Positions 9,037-18,437 of a stretch of 64,000 nt of DNA are shown here, in pieces. Each line of letters opens with the position of its first letter. The first letter of the stretch is position 1. The stretch spans positions 248,001-312,000 of the forward strand of contig NTJZ01000001.1 in the NCBI GenBank assembly GCA_002457215.1, in the 5' to 3' direction. Source of the DNA: OM182 bacterium MED-G28. GTDB lineage: Bacteria; Pseudomonadota; Gammaproteobacteria; Pseudomonadales; Pseudohongiellaceae. The notes beneath the pieces are model-generated. The model worked only from the letters and a program-made list of their open reading frames with translations. It was not told the origin of the DNA and did not search any database. The position numbers were made by a program, and so were the translations under genes.

Positions 9037-10089
9037 CTAACTTAAGTTTTCGTCAATAACTTGCAATAATTCTTGTGTGAGCTGACTCGAATCCTCAGAG
9101 CTTTCAATAGATTCGGTAACGACATTAATAACATCATCTATTTCCATTAGCCGCACGTTAAAACCTTTCGCCTCTGCTAGATCATCACTTCCGGCCCCGA
9201 ACCAGCGACCAATAAACCCAGGTTCGTCTTCTTCTTCAATGATGCCCGCAAATAGAACATTGTAAAATGATTGATCTCGATCACTTTCAACAATAGTTAT
9301 TTCCGCACTCTCTAATGCCTGACGAATTTGAACCCACGCGCGATTGTAATCCACTTTTAACTCTAACATGGGTTCGCCGGATTCATTTTCGATTATGTTG
9401 GCTTTTGATGCTGCTTCAATGCTGCCAGCTAACAAGCTTGCAGATGACGCCTGGTAGACATCATTTCTATCAGCTAGGTATTGAGAGATAGATGTTAATA
9501 TTTGGCGCTCCAGATCCGGAGAAACAGAATTTTCTGGCCAGCTAGCTGCGATAGGCACCGGATCTGAAATTAAGTTCTCAAGGTGCAATACATAAATTTC
9601 AGAATAACCAGAATGCAGGCCTGGTTCGATAGTTATTCTATATTTGTGGCGCTTTTCGTCATCACTACCGACTTCGACCCAAGAAGTTTCCATGATACCG
9701 TTACTCGGATCTTCGTGATCTAGAATTATCTGAAGTTCGGTCCAATAGTCTCTAACCAAAGGCCAGACCTGACCAGGCGTTGCATCGATTACGATCCAAC
9801 GATTATCAGATAGACTTTGAATAATCACGCCTTCTCGCCGGCGGGTCTCAATCGGTTTGGGCATAGGTATCTCTTCAAATGCCGCTAACGATGAAAATCG
9901 CTCAGGTACTACATAAAGCTGATCTAGAGTATAGCTATCGAGTTGGTCTGGGATAGCCATCGGTTGCAAAGTTTGAGCCTCTAAGTAATCATCATCACGG
10001 TTGGGAAATAAACCGTCATCCCCCATTAGATAATTACAAGAATTAAGTATACTCAAAGCCGTCAAGGCCAAAACAACTCTAATCTTCAA
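9037..10089 (-). CDS. bamC: outer-membrane assembly lipoprotein BamC
   Basis: Accessory lipoprotein of the BAM complex that folds beta-barrels into the outer membrane. The signal peptide ends in lipobox LNSC (Cys17). The N-terminal unstructured segment carries the DDYLEA and LDSYTLDQLYVVPE stretch typical of the family, followed by two helix-grip domains (roughly residues 90-200 and 225-345). It sits 15 bases downstream of dapA, the dapA-bamC pairing of E. coli and Pseudomonas, and probably shares its message. At 350 residues it has the usual length. Confidence 0.88.
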   Translation of the reverse strand: MKIRVVLALTALSILNSCNYLMGDDGLFPNRDDDYLEAQTLQPMAIPDQLDSYTLDQLYVVPERFSSLAAFEEIPMPKPIETRRREGVIIQSLSDNRWIVIDATPGQVWPLVRDYWTELQIILDHEDPSNGIMETSWVEVGSDDEKRHKYRITIEPGLHSGYSEIYVLHLENLISDPVPIAASWPENSVSPDLERQILTSISQYLADRNDVYQASSASLLAGSIEAASKANIIENESGEPMLELKVDYNRAWVQIRQALESAEITIVESDRDQSFYNVLFAGIIEEEDEPGFIGRWFGAGSDDLAEAKGFNVRLMEIDDVINVVTESIESSEDSSQLTQELLQVIDENLS

Positions 10090-10104
10090 ACTTTATTTCC
10101 TCTA

Positions 10105-11004
10105 TCAAGCTGCCACCGGGAATGAAATGCCAGCTTGCTTTAAAGCATCTGATACTTGGATGTGATACTTACCCGTAAGTTCCACTAATGGTAAGCGAAT
10201 ACCCGATTCAATTAGACCCATTTTTACTAGTGCCCATTTTACCGGAATAGGATTAGCTTCGCGAAAAAGCGTACTGTGCAGCGCAGCCAGCTTTCGATCT
10301 ATCTCTGCTGCTCCCGCAATATTGCCTGCGAGAGCCAAGCTACACATTTCTGCCATAAGGCTTGGTGCGACATTCGCAGTAACCGAGATCGTTCCAGAGG
10401 CACCACCTTCTATCAAAGCAAGACTGATTGCATCTTCTCCACTATAAACACTTAAGCGATCTCCACATTTATCGACCAATTCAAGCCCACGAGGGATGCT
10501 CCCCGTCGCATCTTTAATTCCTACTATATTACTAAGGCCAGCTAGTCTATCTACAGTTTGCAAATCCATATCACAGGCGGTTCTACTTGGCACATTGTAA
10601 AGAATCTGCGGAATATCAACCCCTTCGGCCACTGCTTTAAAATGTTGAAACAAGCCTTCTTGAGAAGGCTTATTGTAATAAGGAGTAACCAATAAGCAGG
10701 CATCTGCCCCATTTTTCCGTGCTGACTCAGTAAAATATAGAGCCTCATCAGTGGAGTTCGATCCAGTGCCGGCAATAATCGGAATACGCTGGCCACCTAC
10801 CTCTACACAATGGGCAACCAAATCACAATGCTCTTCCATGCTCAACGTGGCGGATTCGCCCGTTGTGCCAACTACAACTATCCCATTAGTTCCAGCTTCA
10901 ACATGCCAATTCACCAGTCGATCGAAGGCTCTTAGATCTAAGGAACCATCTCCGTGCATCGGGGTCACTATTGCGACAATACTGCCTTTTATTTCTGTGG
11001 ACAT
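10105..11004 (-). CDS. dapA: 4-hydroxy-tetrahydrodipicolinate synthase
   Basis: Condenses pyruvate with aspartate semialdehyde, the first committed step to lysine and diaminopimelate. TIM-barrel motifs are clear: GSIVAIVTPM at the start, GTTGESATL, YNVPSRT with the catalytic Tyr, and GIKDATGS with the Schiff-base Lys. I prefer the ATG at 11002-11004 (299 residues) because the family begins just before this GSIVAIVTPM strand; an upstream ATG at 11038-11040 would add 12 residues. Neither has a strong Shine-Dalgarno. bamC follows at 15 bases. Confidence 0.94.
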   Translation of the reverse strand: MSTEIKGSIVAIVTPMHGDGSLDLRAFDRLVNWHVEAGTNGIVVVGTTGESATLSMEEHCDLVAHCVEVGGQRIPIIAGTGSNSTDEALYFTESARKNGADACLLVTPYYNKPSQEGLFQHFKAVAEGVDIPQILYNVPSRTACDMDLQTVDRLAGLSNIVGIKDATGSIPRGLELVDKCGDRLSVYSGEDAISLALIEGGASGTISVTANVAPSLMAEMCSLALAGNIAGAAEIDRKLAALHSTLFREANPIPVKWALVKMGLIESGIRLPLVELTGKYHIQVSDALKQAGISFPVAA

Positions 11005-11117
11005 AATTTGATTATCGAGAGTGATATTAGACTTTACCATATCGGCAATTCATCAACCAAGGTTCGCCCAGTAACGGGAAATTGAGTTTTCTCTTTTTCG
11101 TGCTTTCCTATAGTTGA

Positions 11118-12188
11118 TTAATCCGATAATGACTTCGAGTGCACACGACTTGGCCAAGCATTAATAATGGCCTTGATTAGCGTTGCTAATGGTATGGCGA
11201 AGAATACTCCAGCCATACCCCATATACCCCCAAAAAAGAGCACTGCAGCAATAATTGCGACAGGGTGGAGATTAACTGCTTCAGAAAAAATAACTGGGAC
11301 TAGCACATTGCCATCTAAAACCTGCAAGATCAGGTAAGCAAGCATTAGCGTGTAAAATTCTCCACCGATTCCCCACTGCACATATGCCACAGCGGCAACT
11401 GGAATTGTAACTGACAGTGCGCCTATATAGGGAACCATCACCGACAATCCTACTAGAACCGAAAGCAATAACGCATAATTAATACCAGAAATAACGAAAA
11501 TCAAATACGCCACGCTGCCAACAATAATAATTTCAACAACCTTGCCCCGAATGTAGTTAGCAATTTGATCATCCATTTCATGCCAAATTGTGCTCATTAA
11601 TGGTCGGTTGCGAGGTAAAAAATTCCCAACCCAGCGTACCAATTCCGTTTTATCTTTCATCATAAAAAATACCAATATAGGAACCAGCACTAAGAAGATA
11701 AACAAACCAAATACATTCGGAAGACTGGCAAGAGAGAATTCTAAAATGGTTTGTCCAAGTCCTCCTATTTCGCCACTTATTCCATCAATGGCCTGTTGAA
11801 TCCATTGTTCAGAAAAAACATTAGGGTAATTTTCAGGGAGATCTCTCAGAGCTGCCTGCCATTGATTTACTAAATTTGGCACTTCATCCAGCATGCGCCT
11901 CAACTGATTCCATACTTGAGGTAATACAAAAAATAACATCATTACAAAAATGCCAAAGAAGAGCACATAAACACCAATAAATGCGAGCCTCTCAGATATT
12001 CTATAGCGCAGGAGTATGTTGACCAAACCCTGCATTAAGTAACTAATAACTATAGCAGCGATTAACGGAGCTAAAATACTGCCGAGCAAAAGCAAGACAA
12101 GAAGCGCCGCAATCAGCAGTATGACCAGGATTATAGATTCTTCATCATGGAAATACCGGTCAAAAAAATCATTAAGGAGTTTTTTCAT
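11118..12188 (-). CDS. AI-2E-family membrane transporter
   Basis: Integral membrane protein of the TqsA/PerM/YdiK family. The 356 residues contain about seven to eight hydrophobic segments, the first pair near residues 18-55, and a hydrophilic central region around 90-150. The family conservation LSVMVPYIGA near residue 245 and a closing GVFFAIPLATL segment are present. Members have been linked to autoinducer-2 export, Na+/H+ exchange or simply unknown substrates, so no substrate is claimed. It lies 24 bases after the TusA-like gene on the same strand. Confidence 0.85.
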   Translation of the reverse strand: MKKLLNDFFDRYFHDEESIILVILLIAALLVLLLLGSILAPLIAAIVISYLMQGLVNILLRYRISERLAFIGVYVLFFGIFVMMLFFVLPQVWNQLRRMLDEVPNLVNQWQAALRDLPENYPNVFSEQWIQQAIDGISGEIGGLGQTILEFSLASLPNVFGLFIFLVLVPILVFFMMKDKTELVRWVGNFLPRNRPLMSTIWHEMDDQIANYIRGKVVEIIIVGSVAYLIFVISGINYALLLSVLVGLSVMVPYIGALSVTIPVAAVAYVQWGIGGEFYTLMLAYLILQVLDGNVLVPVIFSEAVNLHPVAIIAAVLFFGGIWGMAGVFFAIPLATLIKAIINAWPSRVHSKSLSD

Positions 12189-12212
12189 TAGCGCAATTCT
12201 CTCAACAAAACT

Positions 12213-12446
12213 CTAACCCTTTCTAATCCAATAAATATAAGCGACCTCGCCCTTTTGAAAATCCAGAATTTGATGATCACTTTGGTCGACGAACAAGTGA
12301 AAATCTTTCTCTGAACTTGGATCTGTAGCTATCACCTTTAATATCTGCTTCGACTCCATGTTATTGAGCGCTAATTTTGCTTTTAATAACGGCATTGGGC
12401 ACATCAGCCCACTCAGATCTAGTTCTCTATCATGATTAAATTTCAT
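12213..12446 (-). CDS. TusA-family sulfurtransferase-like protein
   Basis: A 77-residue single-domain protein with the CPMPLLKAK motif near residue 16, the cysteine used by TusA/SirA/YedF proteins to carry persulfide sulfur. The fold (beta-alpha-beta-alpha-beta-beta) and length fit. It could feed sulfur to tRNA thiolation or cofactor synthesis, but the partner cannot be inferred here. It is divergent from bepA, as in Pseudomonas, where a TusA-like gene also sits between bepA and an AI-2E-family permease. Confidence 0.85.
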   Translation of the reverse strand: MKFNHDRELDLSGLMCPMPLLKAKLALNNMESKQILKVIATDPSSEKDFHLFVDQSDHQILDFQKGEVAYIYWIRKG

Positions 12447-12573
12447 TAAGGTATTTTATCAATCTCTGTAGCCTTATGACTATGGCCTATTTCCATCGAT
12501 TTCAACGATAACTTGCTCTTTTTGTGAAAGAATTTATGGTAATCTCACTCCCAGTCCTGTGATTTGGAAAATC

Positions 12574-14028
12574 ATGCGAAAACCCTATCTAAAGCTTCGG
12601 ATCGCCTGCTTAAGCCTATTCTTGAGCAGTTTCTCTGCATATGGGCAAAATTTGCCATCGCTGGGAGATCGCATCTCTGGGACAGTATCGCTAGGCGAAG
12701 AATTTAACATGGGTCAACAGTTTCTTGCCCAGATTAGACGCAGCGCACCCACCATTCCAGATGCTCTGCTCATGAATTATTTAGAAAATGTTACTTACAA
12801 GCTCGCATCTAGGAGCCAGCTCCAGGATCACCGTTTGTCTTTTGTTATAATAGATAGCGAGGATCTTAATGCATTTGCGGCGCCAGGCGGGATTATAGGG
12901 GTCAATACAGGGTTATTTCTCAACGCTCGTACGGAAGCCGAATTCGCCTCTGTAATGGCTCACGAGATTGCTCACGTCAGCCAACGCCATTTTGCTCGGG
13001 GCGTCGATGAGGCGCAGTCTGGACAGGTGGGTCAATTAGCCTCGTTGTTAGCAAGTGTATTGATCATGGCAACATCAGATGCTGGGCATGGTGCTGCAGC
13101 AATATCTGCCGTGCAGGGACGGGCTGTTGAAAATCAATTGCGCTTCAGCCGCAGTAATGAAGCTGAGGCTGACCGAGTCGGACAAGATAATATGTTCGCC
13201 GCTGGTTTCGATCCAAAAGCAATGGGAACACTATTTGAAAACCTAAGTGCATTAAATCGTTTTAGGAGCAGACCCCCTGAATTCTTGCTTTCTCACCCAG
13301 TTACCGAATCTCGTATTGCTGATGCAAGAGGCAGAGCAGTGCGATACCCCTCCCGCGAATACGGCGTGAATATGGAATATCAAATCAACCGGGCCAGGGT
13401 GATTGGACATTATGCAACAGACAAAAATGCACTTATTCAAGAAAACCAAAGGCTCCTTGATGAAAGTAATACCGAATTCACGAGGGATTCAAACCGATAT
13501 GCTCTTAGTGTTGCCTATTACGAAAATGAGGATTACGCAATTGCTTCAAGAATACTCGCTCCACTGCTTGAAAAAGAGCCGAATCGAATTAGTTATGTCG
13601 TTACGCAAGCGGAAATTCTTACTGAGCAAAATGAATCAGGGCAAGCAATCGAATTTCTTACCAGACATCTGGAAATCAACCCTAATAACAACGCATTAAC
13701 GATCGCCTACGTTAACGCTCTGATAGAATCACGTGCCTATACAGAAGCCGCCGAGATGCTGGAAGAACATTCTGTTCTCCGGCCAGACGATCATCATCTA
13801 TGGTTTCAGTTGGCAGAAACATGGGGGCAAGCAGGCAACATCAGTAAAGTGCATCAATCCCGCGCGGAATACTTTATGCTAAATTATGATTTTCGCAGTG
13901 CTCGGGAGCAATTACAGTTTGCCTTAAGAATAGAGTCGGACAACGGCGCTGCACCCGCGGAGCAGTCTCGACTGCGACAAAAAGTTAAAGAAGTAGAAGA
14001 TCGACTTGTAGCATTAAACGAGCAGTAA
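12574..14028 (+). CDS. bepA: periplasmic M48 metalloprotease/chaperone with TPRs (BepA type)
   Basis: Quality-control protease that helps assemble or degrade outer-membrane proteins such as LptD. The ATG at 12574 gives a clean signal peptide (Arg-Lys then a hydrophobic run, cleavage after SAYG); a GTG 15 bases upstream is less likely. The zinc site is AHEIAH near residue 135, with the third ligand region NEAEADRVG near 200. The C-terminal ~200 residues are tetratricopeptide repeats. The 484-residue length matches BepA/YfgC. Confidence 0.92.
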   Translation: MRKPYLKLRIACLSLFLSSFSAYGQNLPSLGDRISGTVSLGEEFNMGQQFLAQIRRSAPTIPDALLMNYLENVTYKLASRSQLQDHRLSFVIIDSEDLNAFAAPGGIIGVNTGLFLNARTEAEFASVMAHEIAHVSQRHFARGVDEAQSGQVGQLASLLASVLIMATSDAGHGAAAISAVQGRAVENQLRFSRSNEAEADRVGQDNMFAAGFDPKAMGTLFENLSALNRFRSRPPEFLLSHPVTESRIADARGRAVRYPSREYGVNMEYQINRARVIGHYATDKNALIQENQRLLDESNTEFTRDSNRYALSVAYYENEDYAIASRILAPLLEKEPNRISYVVTQAEILTEQNESGQAIEFLTRHLEINPNNNALTIAYVNALIESRAYTEAAEMLEEHSVLRPDDHHLWFQLAETWGQAGNISKVHQSRAEYFMLNYDFRSAREQLQFALRIESDNGAAPAEQSRLRQKVKEVEDRLVALNEQ

Positions 14029-14035
14029 TTTGCTG

Positions 14036-15127
14036 TTAAGCCTTTCCTTGGACTTTTAATTTGTTGCTGTTAGCAAAATCCAACATGCGTTGCAAAGGGA
14101 CCATAGCTCGACATGCTAATGAGTCATCAACCTTAATCTCATTCGTAAAATTTAATAAAGAATTCACTACCCCTTGTAAAGAATTCATCGCCATCCAGGG
14201 GCAGTGAGCACAGCTTCGACATGTAGCATCATTTCCAGCGGTGGGCGCAATTATAAATTTTTTGTCTGGCGCAACTTGTTGCAACTTGTGAAATATGCCT
14301 TTATCTGTGGCAACAATTATTTCTTGATTAGAAATATTTTTAGCCGCTTTAATGATTTGTGTAGTTGACCCAACGATATCCGCTACATCTAAAATTGCAG
14401 CGGGGGATTCTGGGTGTGCCAGAATTGCTGCGTTGGGATATATTTGTTGCATATCAGTTAATCCGCGACTCTTAAATTCTTCATGAACGACACAGGCTGC
14501 ATCCCATAACAACATGTCCGCACCAGTAGTTTTTTGAATATAAGACCCTAAATGCTTATCTGGCGCCCACAGAATTTTCTCTCCGTTAGCTTGTAAATGA
14601 TCAACAACATCCAGAGCAATACTTGAAGTTACCACCCAATCGGATCGTGCTTTGACGGCTGCCGATGTATTTGCATAAACAACAACTGTTCTATCCGGAT
14701 GTTCATTGCAAAATTCGGAAAATCGATCAATAGGACAGGCAATATCTAAAGAACAAGTCGCCTCGATAGTGGGCATCAAAACTGTTTTCTCTGGACTTAA
14801 TATCTTTGCCGACTCTCCCATAAACTTCACACCGGCCACTATTAATACTTCTCCTTCACAATCCCTTCCAAATCTCGCCATTTCTAAACTATCACCCACA
14901 AAGCCATCAGTTTCCTCTGCTAGATCTTGCAATAGGGAATCTGTGTAATAGTGAGCGACCAATTTCGCGCGCCGAGTTTGCAGTAATTCCTTAATTTGGG
15001 AAATTAAAGCGTCCCTCTCAGTCACTCTGAGTTCTGCTGGTATATTAGTTCGATCAAGAAACTCACGGACTATTGTCAAGTCTGCGGCTAGAGAACTCAT
15101 GTTTGATGCTGAACTAATGTCTGACAT
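14036..15127 (-). CDS. nadA: quinolinate synthase A
   Basis: Condenses iminoaspartate with dihydroxyacetone phosphate to quinolinate in NAD synthesis, using a 4Fe-4S cluster. The three cluster cysteines are visible in the conserved contexts: ATCSLDIAC near residue 130, an AACVVHE Cys near 215, and the [13 protein letters not shown] block near 310. Substrate motifs AHYYTDS and GDSLEMA are also present. At 363 residues it is of normal length. It converges on bepA with 7 bases between stops. Confidence 0.95.
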   Translation of the reverse strand: MSDISSASNMSSLAADLTIVREFLDRTNIPAELRVTERDALISQIKELLQTRRAKLVAHYYTDSLLQDLAEETDGFVGDSLEMARFGRDCEGEVLIVAGVKFMGESAKILSPEKTVLMPTIEATCSLDIACPIDRFSEFCNEHPDRTVVVYANTSAAVKARSDWVVTSSIALDVVDHLQANGEKILWAPDKHLGSYIQKTTGADMLLWDAACVVHEEFKSRGLTDMQQIYPNAAILAHPESPAAILDVADIVGSTTQIIKAAKNISNQEIIVATDKGIFHKLQQVAPDKKFIIAPTAGNDATCRSCAHCPWMAMNSLQGVVNSLLNFTNEIKVDDSLACRAMVPLQRMLDFANSNKLKVQGKA

Positions 15128-15269
15128 AGAAAATCAAATGAATCACACAAAAATTCATTTTATCATAAAGATCAATTAATCCGCTGCTTATCCTATATTA
15201 CGGAAGGGGCAGCTTAGGAAACTGTTCTGGAGAGCAAAGGATAGATTTTTTACAATTAAAACCCGCAGT

Positions 15270-15296
15270 ACCGATGGAACAAACACAACCATCGGT
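15270..15296 (-). terminator. possible terminator after tRNA-Lys
   Basis: A perfect 8-bp inverted repeat, ACCGATGG / CCATCGGT, with an 11-base loop lies about 45 bases downstream of the tRNA on its strand and is followed by a short T-containing run (GGGTTTTAATT). The T tract is modest and offset, so termination is plausible, not certain. Confidence 0.45.
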
Positions 15297-15341
15297 CTAG
15301 TTACAGTAAAACGTGAACAACAACTACTCAATGTGAAAAAA

Positions 15342-15417
15342 TGGTGGGCCGTGTGCGATTCGAACGCACGACCAATTGGTTAAAAGCCAACTGCTCTACC
15401 GACTGAGCTAACGGCCC
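15342..15417 (-). tRNA. tRNA-Lys (anticodon UUU)
   Basis: A 76-base cloverleaf read on the minus strand begins GGGCCGTTAGCTC and ends in a genome-encoded CCA. The acceptor stem is GGGCCGT paired with ACGGCCC, the D arm holds AGCTCAGTCGGTAGAGC, the anticodon stem GTTGG/CCAAT encloses the loop CTTTTAA with anticodon TTT, and the T arm contains GTTCGAATC. It lies directly downstream of queC, a Pseudomonas-like placement. Confidence 0.97.
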
Positions 15418-15429
15418 ACGCGGTGCGAC

Positions 15430-15457
15430 ATGGTACTATCAAATTAGAAAAACTCAA
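15430..15457 (-). promoter_or_regulatory. candidate promoter for tRNA-Lys
   Basis: On the minus strand TTGAGT (15452-15457) and TACCAT (15430-15435) are separated by 16 bases, ahead of a GC-rich discriminator and the tRNA 5' end at 15417. The match to sigma-70 is moderate and the call rests on position. Confidence 0.4.
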
Positions 15458-15484
15458 GCTAAGTTGTGATTTTTTGCGGAATGC

Positions 15485-16165
15485 CTAGAAATACCTTGTT
15501 GGGTCTTCAACGCCAGCGTCATAAAAACCTTTCATCCGGAAACGACAGCTATCGCACTTGCCACAGGCACTGCCATCTTCCATCGCCTGATAACAGGATA
15601 CCGTTTCACCAAAATCGATACTTAAGCTTTGTCCACTTTTAATTATTTCAGCCTTACTGAGATTAATTAACGGTGTTTCCAATGTAATATGCTTGCCTTC
15701 AACACTAGTTTTTGTCGCAATATCCATCAAATTTTGAAACGCCGCAATATATTCTGGCCTACAATCTGGGTAGCCAGAATAGTCCAAAGCATTTACACCT
15801 ATAAAAATTGAGTTCGCACCAATTACCTCAGCCCAAGCAAGGGCATAGGAGAGAAATAGAGTATTCCGAGCCGGCACATAAGTGACTGGTATTCCTTCCG
15901 ATTCCGCTTCAGGCACTTCAATTTCCTCATCAGTTAAAGCGGATCCTCCTAATTCACCAATATTTAATTCTATGATTTTGTGTTCCATCACTCCTATGGA
16001 CCTAGCAACTTTTTTTGCTGCGGACAACTCGCTGGTTGAACGTTGCCCATAATTGAAGCTCAAAGCATAACAATCGTGCCCTTGTGCGCTCGCGATCGCC
16101 AAACAGGTAGCAGAATCTAAACCTCCAGATACTAAAACCACTGCATTGTTTAAACCTAAACTCAA
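15485..16165 (-). CDS. queC: 7-cyano-7-deazaguanine (preQ0) synthase
   Basis: Converts 7-carboxy-7-deazaguanine to preQ0 with ATP and ammonia, on the way to queuosine in tRNA. The PP-loop SGGLDSAT lies near residue 14 and the zinc-binding cluster [10 protein letters not shown] near the C-terminus. The TTG at 16163-16165 gives only eight residues before the first strand, as expected, but its Shine-Dalgarno is weak, so the exact start is uncertain. queE is 30 bases upstream on the same strand and supplies its substrate. Confidence 0.93.
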   Translation of the reverse strand: MSLGLNNAVVLVSGGLDSATCLAIASAQGHDCYALSFNYGQRSTSELSAAKKVARSIGVMEHKIIELNIGELGGSALTDEEIEVPEAESEGIPVTYVPARNTLFLSYALAWAEVIGANSIFIGVNALDYSGYPDCRPEYIAAFQNLMDIATKTSVEGKHITLETPLINLSKAEIIKSGQSLSIDFGETVSCYQAMEDGSACGKCDSCRFRMKGFYDAGVEDPTRYF

Positions 16166-16195
16166 AATCAGCTAACGAACCTCAAGGCCAAATTT

Positions 16196-16849
16196 TTATC
16201 GGCCGGGCTCAGACCCCCATAATATTTTATGTAATTGCAATTGCATTCGAACTGCAAGTGCATCATCTAGTAACCATTGAGCCAAGTCCGCTGCTGCCAG
16301 CTGTTCGAACGAAGGGGAAAAAAGAATCTCTCCTACTTTTGCCTGTAAATCGTATTGATCTAATTTGGCCTTAGCCCAGTCATAATCACCACGATCACAG
16401 ATCACAAACTTTACTTGATCTTTCTCTTTTAGGTAGGAGATATTTCCATAATCATTACGATCACTCTCTAAAGAGCTAGGTGTCTTCAGATCCATAACAA
16501 CCGATACTCTATTATCGACACCCTCAATTGACAGTGCTCCGCTTGTCTCAAGGGAAACATTCAGCTCAGCATCACACAGCATTTTCAGTAAGAGTAAACA
16601 ATTTGGCTGAGCTAGAGGTTCTCCCCCCGTAACAGTGACATACTTGCATTTATAGCTCTGGACGTCGGCAATTAAACTCTCAAACGAAACTATTTCCCCA
16701 CCTTCGAATGCATAAGCAGTATCGCAATATTGACAACGCAGCGGACAGCCCGTTAAACGAACAAAAACGGTAGGTTTGCCGACAGTTTTCGACTCCCCTT
16801 GCAAGGAATAAAATACTTCTGTAATGCGGAGGTTTTCGTTGGTAGTCAT
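16196..16849 (-). CDS. queE: 7-carboxy-7-deazaguanine synthase (radical SAM)
   Basis: Radical-SAM ring contraction of 6-carboxytetrahydropterin in queuosine synthesis. The cluster motif is CPLRCQYC near residue 35, preceded by FYSLQGES and followed by a TGGEPL glycine motif near 75. 217 residues is typical. It follows cpoB of the Tol-Pal set and precedes queC, the same order as in Pseudomonas, so it may be transcribed from the envelope operon. Confidence 0.93.
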   Translation of the reverse strand: MTTNENLRITEVFYSLQGESKTVGKPTVFVRLTGCPLRCQYCDTAYAFEGGEIVSFESLIADVQSYKCKYVTVTGGEPLAQPNCLLLLKMLCDAELNVSLETSGALSIEGVDNRVSVVMDLKTPSSLESDRNDYGNISYLKEKDQVKFVICDRGDYDWAKAKLDQYDLQAKVGEILFSPSFEQLAAADLAQWLLDDALAVRMQLQLHKILWGSEPGR

Positions 16850-16909
16850 TTTTCAAAGCACAAAAAAGCCCAGCCCAAAGGATTGAACCTTGATCAATCT
16901 GTAAATGCG

Positions 16910-17836
16910 TTAGTCCAGTTGCAGTAGTCTGGTATCTGCGAGACTTGCAGCACCTGTGTTGCGAAAACGACGTTTTATTTCGTTAAGTAACTGCCGAGCT
17001 TGGGGGATATTTCCCAAGCCTTGGTAAGCTAGACTTAACCCGTACATAGCGTCCGGAAGCTTAGCCGAATCATCATATTGATTGAGAATAATCTCGTAGG
17101 CTTCTTTAGCTTCGTTGTAACGGTTCAAATAGAGATACGCCTGTCCTTTCCAATAGTGAGCATTGGTAACAAACCTTCCCGCCGGATATATATTCAAATA
17201 CTGATCAAATTCAGCGATTGAACGTTCAAAATTTGAATTAATGACTGAATCATAAGCCATTTGATAAAGCTGCTGTTCACCTAAAACAGCGGGTTCCAAA
17301 GTCGCTCTGCCAGCATTGCGATTCGGCACTGCTGGTGCAGTGTTGCTCAAAGTACTTCTATCAATACTTGTAGGTGCCGAAACTGATCCAGAAGAGTCAC
17401 TAATCTGAGAAGGTACATTTCTAGGAGCTTCTAAAGCTCTAGTTAGATTTCCAGTATTAGCAGTGTTCCCAGTATTAATTGCAGGTACAGTTGCTGCGGA
17501 AGCGACCCCGCTTGCCTCTAACGAGCTTAATCGATCATCTACATTCGTGTATCGATTAAGCGTATCTCGCTGTAATTTGCGGATTTCAAAGCCCTGCTCT
17601 TCCACGAGCGCGCGCAGTGCTTGCACTTCGACCCGAAGTTGCTGATTTTGTTCTAGCAACAGAGAGAGCCCATCGTTATTGGAGGAGGGCGACGAAGATC
17701 GGGCCTGCTGTCCAGGCGTGAACCCTTGAGATTCTATGACAGCACCCGTCCCCTGCGCTGCAGCCGCCGATACAAGAATACTCGCTGAGATTCCAATTAG
17801 TATTCTGTTGACTGCAGCGGTCAAAGTTTTATTCAT
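16910..17836 (-). CDS. cpoB: Tol-Pal system coordinator CpoB (YbgF)
   Basis: Periplasmic protein that links Tol-Pal constriction to septal peptidoglycan synthesis. It has a signal peptide (cleavage after SAAAAQ), an N-terminal trimerising coiled coil around residues 55-110, a low-complexity Ala/Ser/Thr/Asn linker to about residue 190, then three TPRs including YQMAYDSVI and HYWKGQAYLYL. The 308 residues are longer than E. coli CpoB because of the linker. It lies 6 bases after pal. Confidence 0.92.
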   Translation of the reverse strand: MNKTLTAAVNRILIGISASILVSAAAAQGTGAVIESQGFTPGQQARSSSPSSNNDGLSLLLEQNQQLRVEVQALRALVEEQGFEIRKLQRDTLNRYTNVDDRLSSLEASGVASAATVPAINTGNTANTGNLTRALEAPRNVPSQISDSSGSVSAPTSIDRSTLSNTAPAVPNRNAGRATLEPAVLGEQQLYQMAYDSVINSNFERSIAEFDQYLNIYPAGRFVTNAHYWKGQAYLYLNRYNEAKEAYEIILNQYDDSAKLPDAMYGLSLAYQGLGNIPQARQLLNEIKRRFRNTGAASLADTRLLQLD

Positions 17837-17842
17837 AAAAGT

Positions 17843-18385
17843 CTATTGAGTAACAACCTCAACTCGACGGTTACGACTATAAGCCTGCTCGCCTTGACCA
17901 GACTGCTGCGGTCTTTCTTCTCCGTAGCTTACAACCTCGATTTGAGAGCGCGCAGCTCCATTTACAATGAAGTAATTGAGAATACCATTAGCTCTGCGTT
18001 CACCCAAAGCCAGGTTATATTCTCGAGTTCCGCGTTCATCTGCATGGCCCTCTAAGCGAAGTCGCTTACTCGGGTTAGCTGCAAGATCACGAGCATGATA
18101 CGTCAGCGTCTCACGGTCGGCTGGCTTAAACTCTGCCACATCGAAATCAAAATAGAAAACTGTCTGACGTAATGCATTCTGCGCTCTGATTTCTTCTTGC
18201 GTTAATTGGCCGCTGCTTGAGCCAGCGTTGGAAGAAGCGGAGCCGCTATTGCTGCTACTAGCTCCACTCTCGCTGCCAGACGAGGGTTCTTCTTCAGTTT
18301 CACTAGTTGAACTACACGCACCTAATGCGAATAATGAAATAACTAAAAGGCTAACCTTGAAAAATTGATTGCGTTGGTTTCCCAC
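17843..18385 (-). CDS. pal: peptidoglycan-associated lipoprotein Pal
   Basis: Outer-membrane lipoprotein that binds peptidoglycan and TolB. The lipobox LGAC places the lipidated Cys at residue 24, followed by a Ser/Gly-rich linker to about residue 60. The OmpA-like domain shows FYFDFDVAEF, LEGHADERGT and LGERRANGI, the diaminopimelate-binding face. At 180 residues it is of usual size. It is the fifth gene of the tol cluster. Confidence 0.96.
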   Translation of the reverse strand: MGNQRNQFFKVSLLVISLFALGACSSTSETEEEPSSGSESGASSSNSGSASSNAGSSSGQLTQEEIRAQNALRQTVFYFDFDVAEFKPADRETLTYHARDLAANPSKRLRLEGHADERGTREYNLALGERRANGILNYFIVNGAARSQIEVVSYGEERPQQSGQGEQAYSRNRRVEVVTQ

Positions 18386-18437
18386 TCTTTGAGTCCTCCA
18401 AAGACTTTTATCGTTATATTGAAAAATCAGTAGCTAT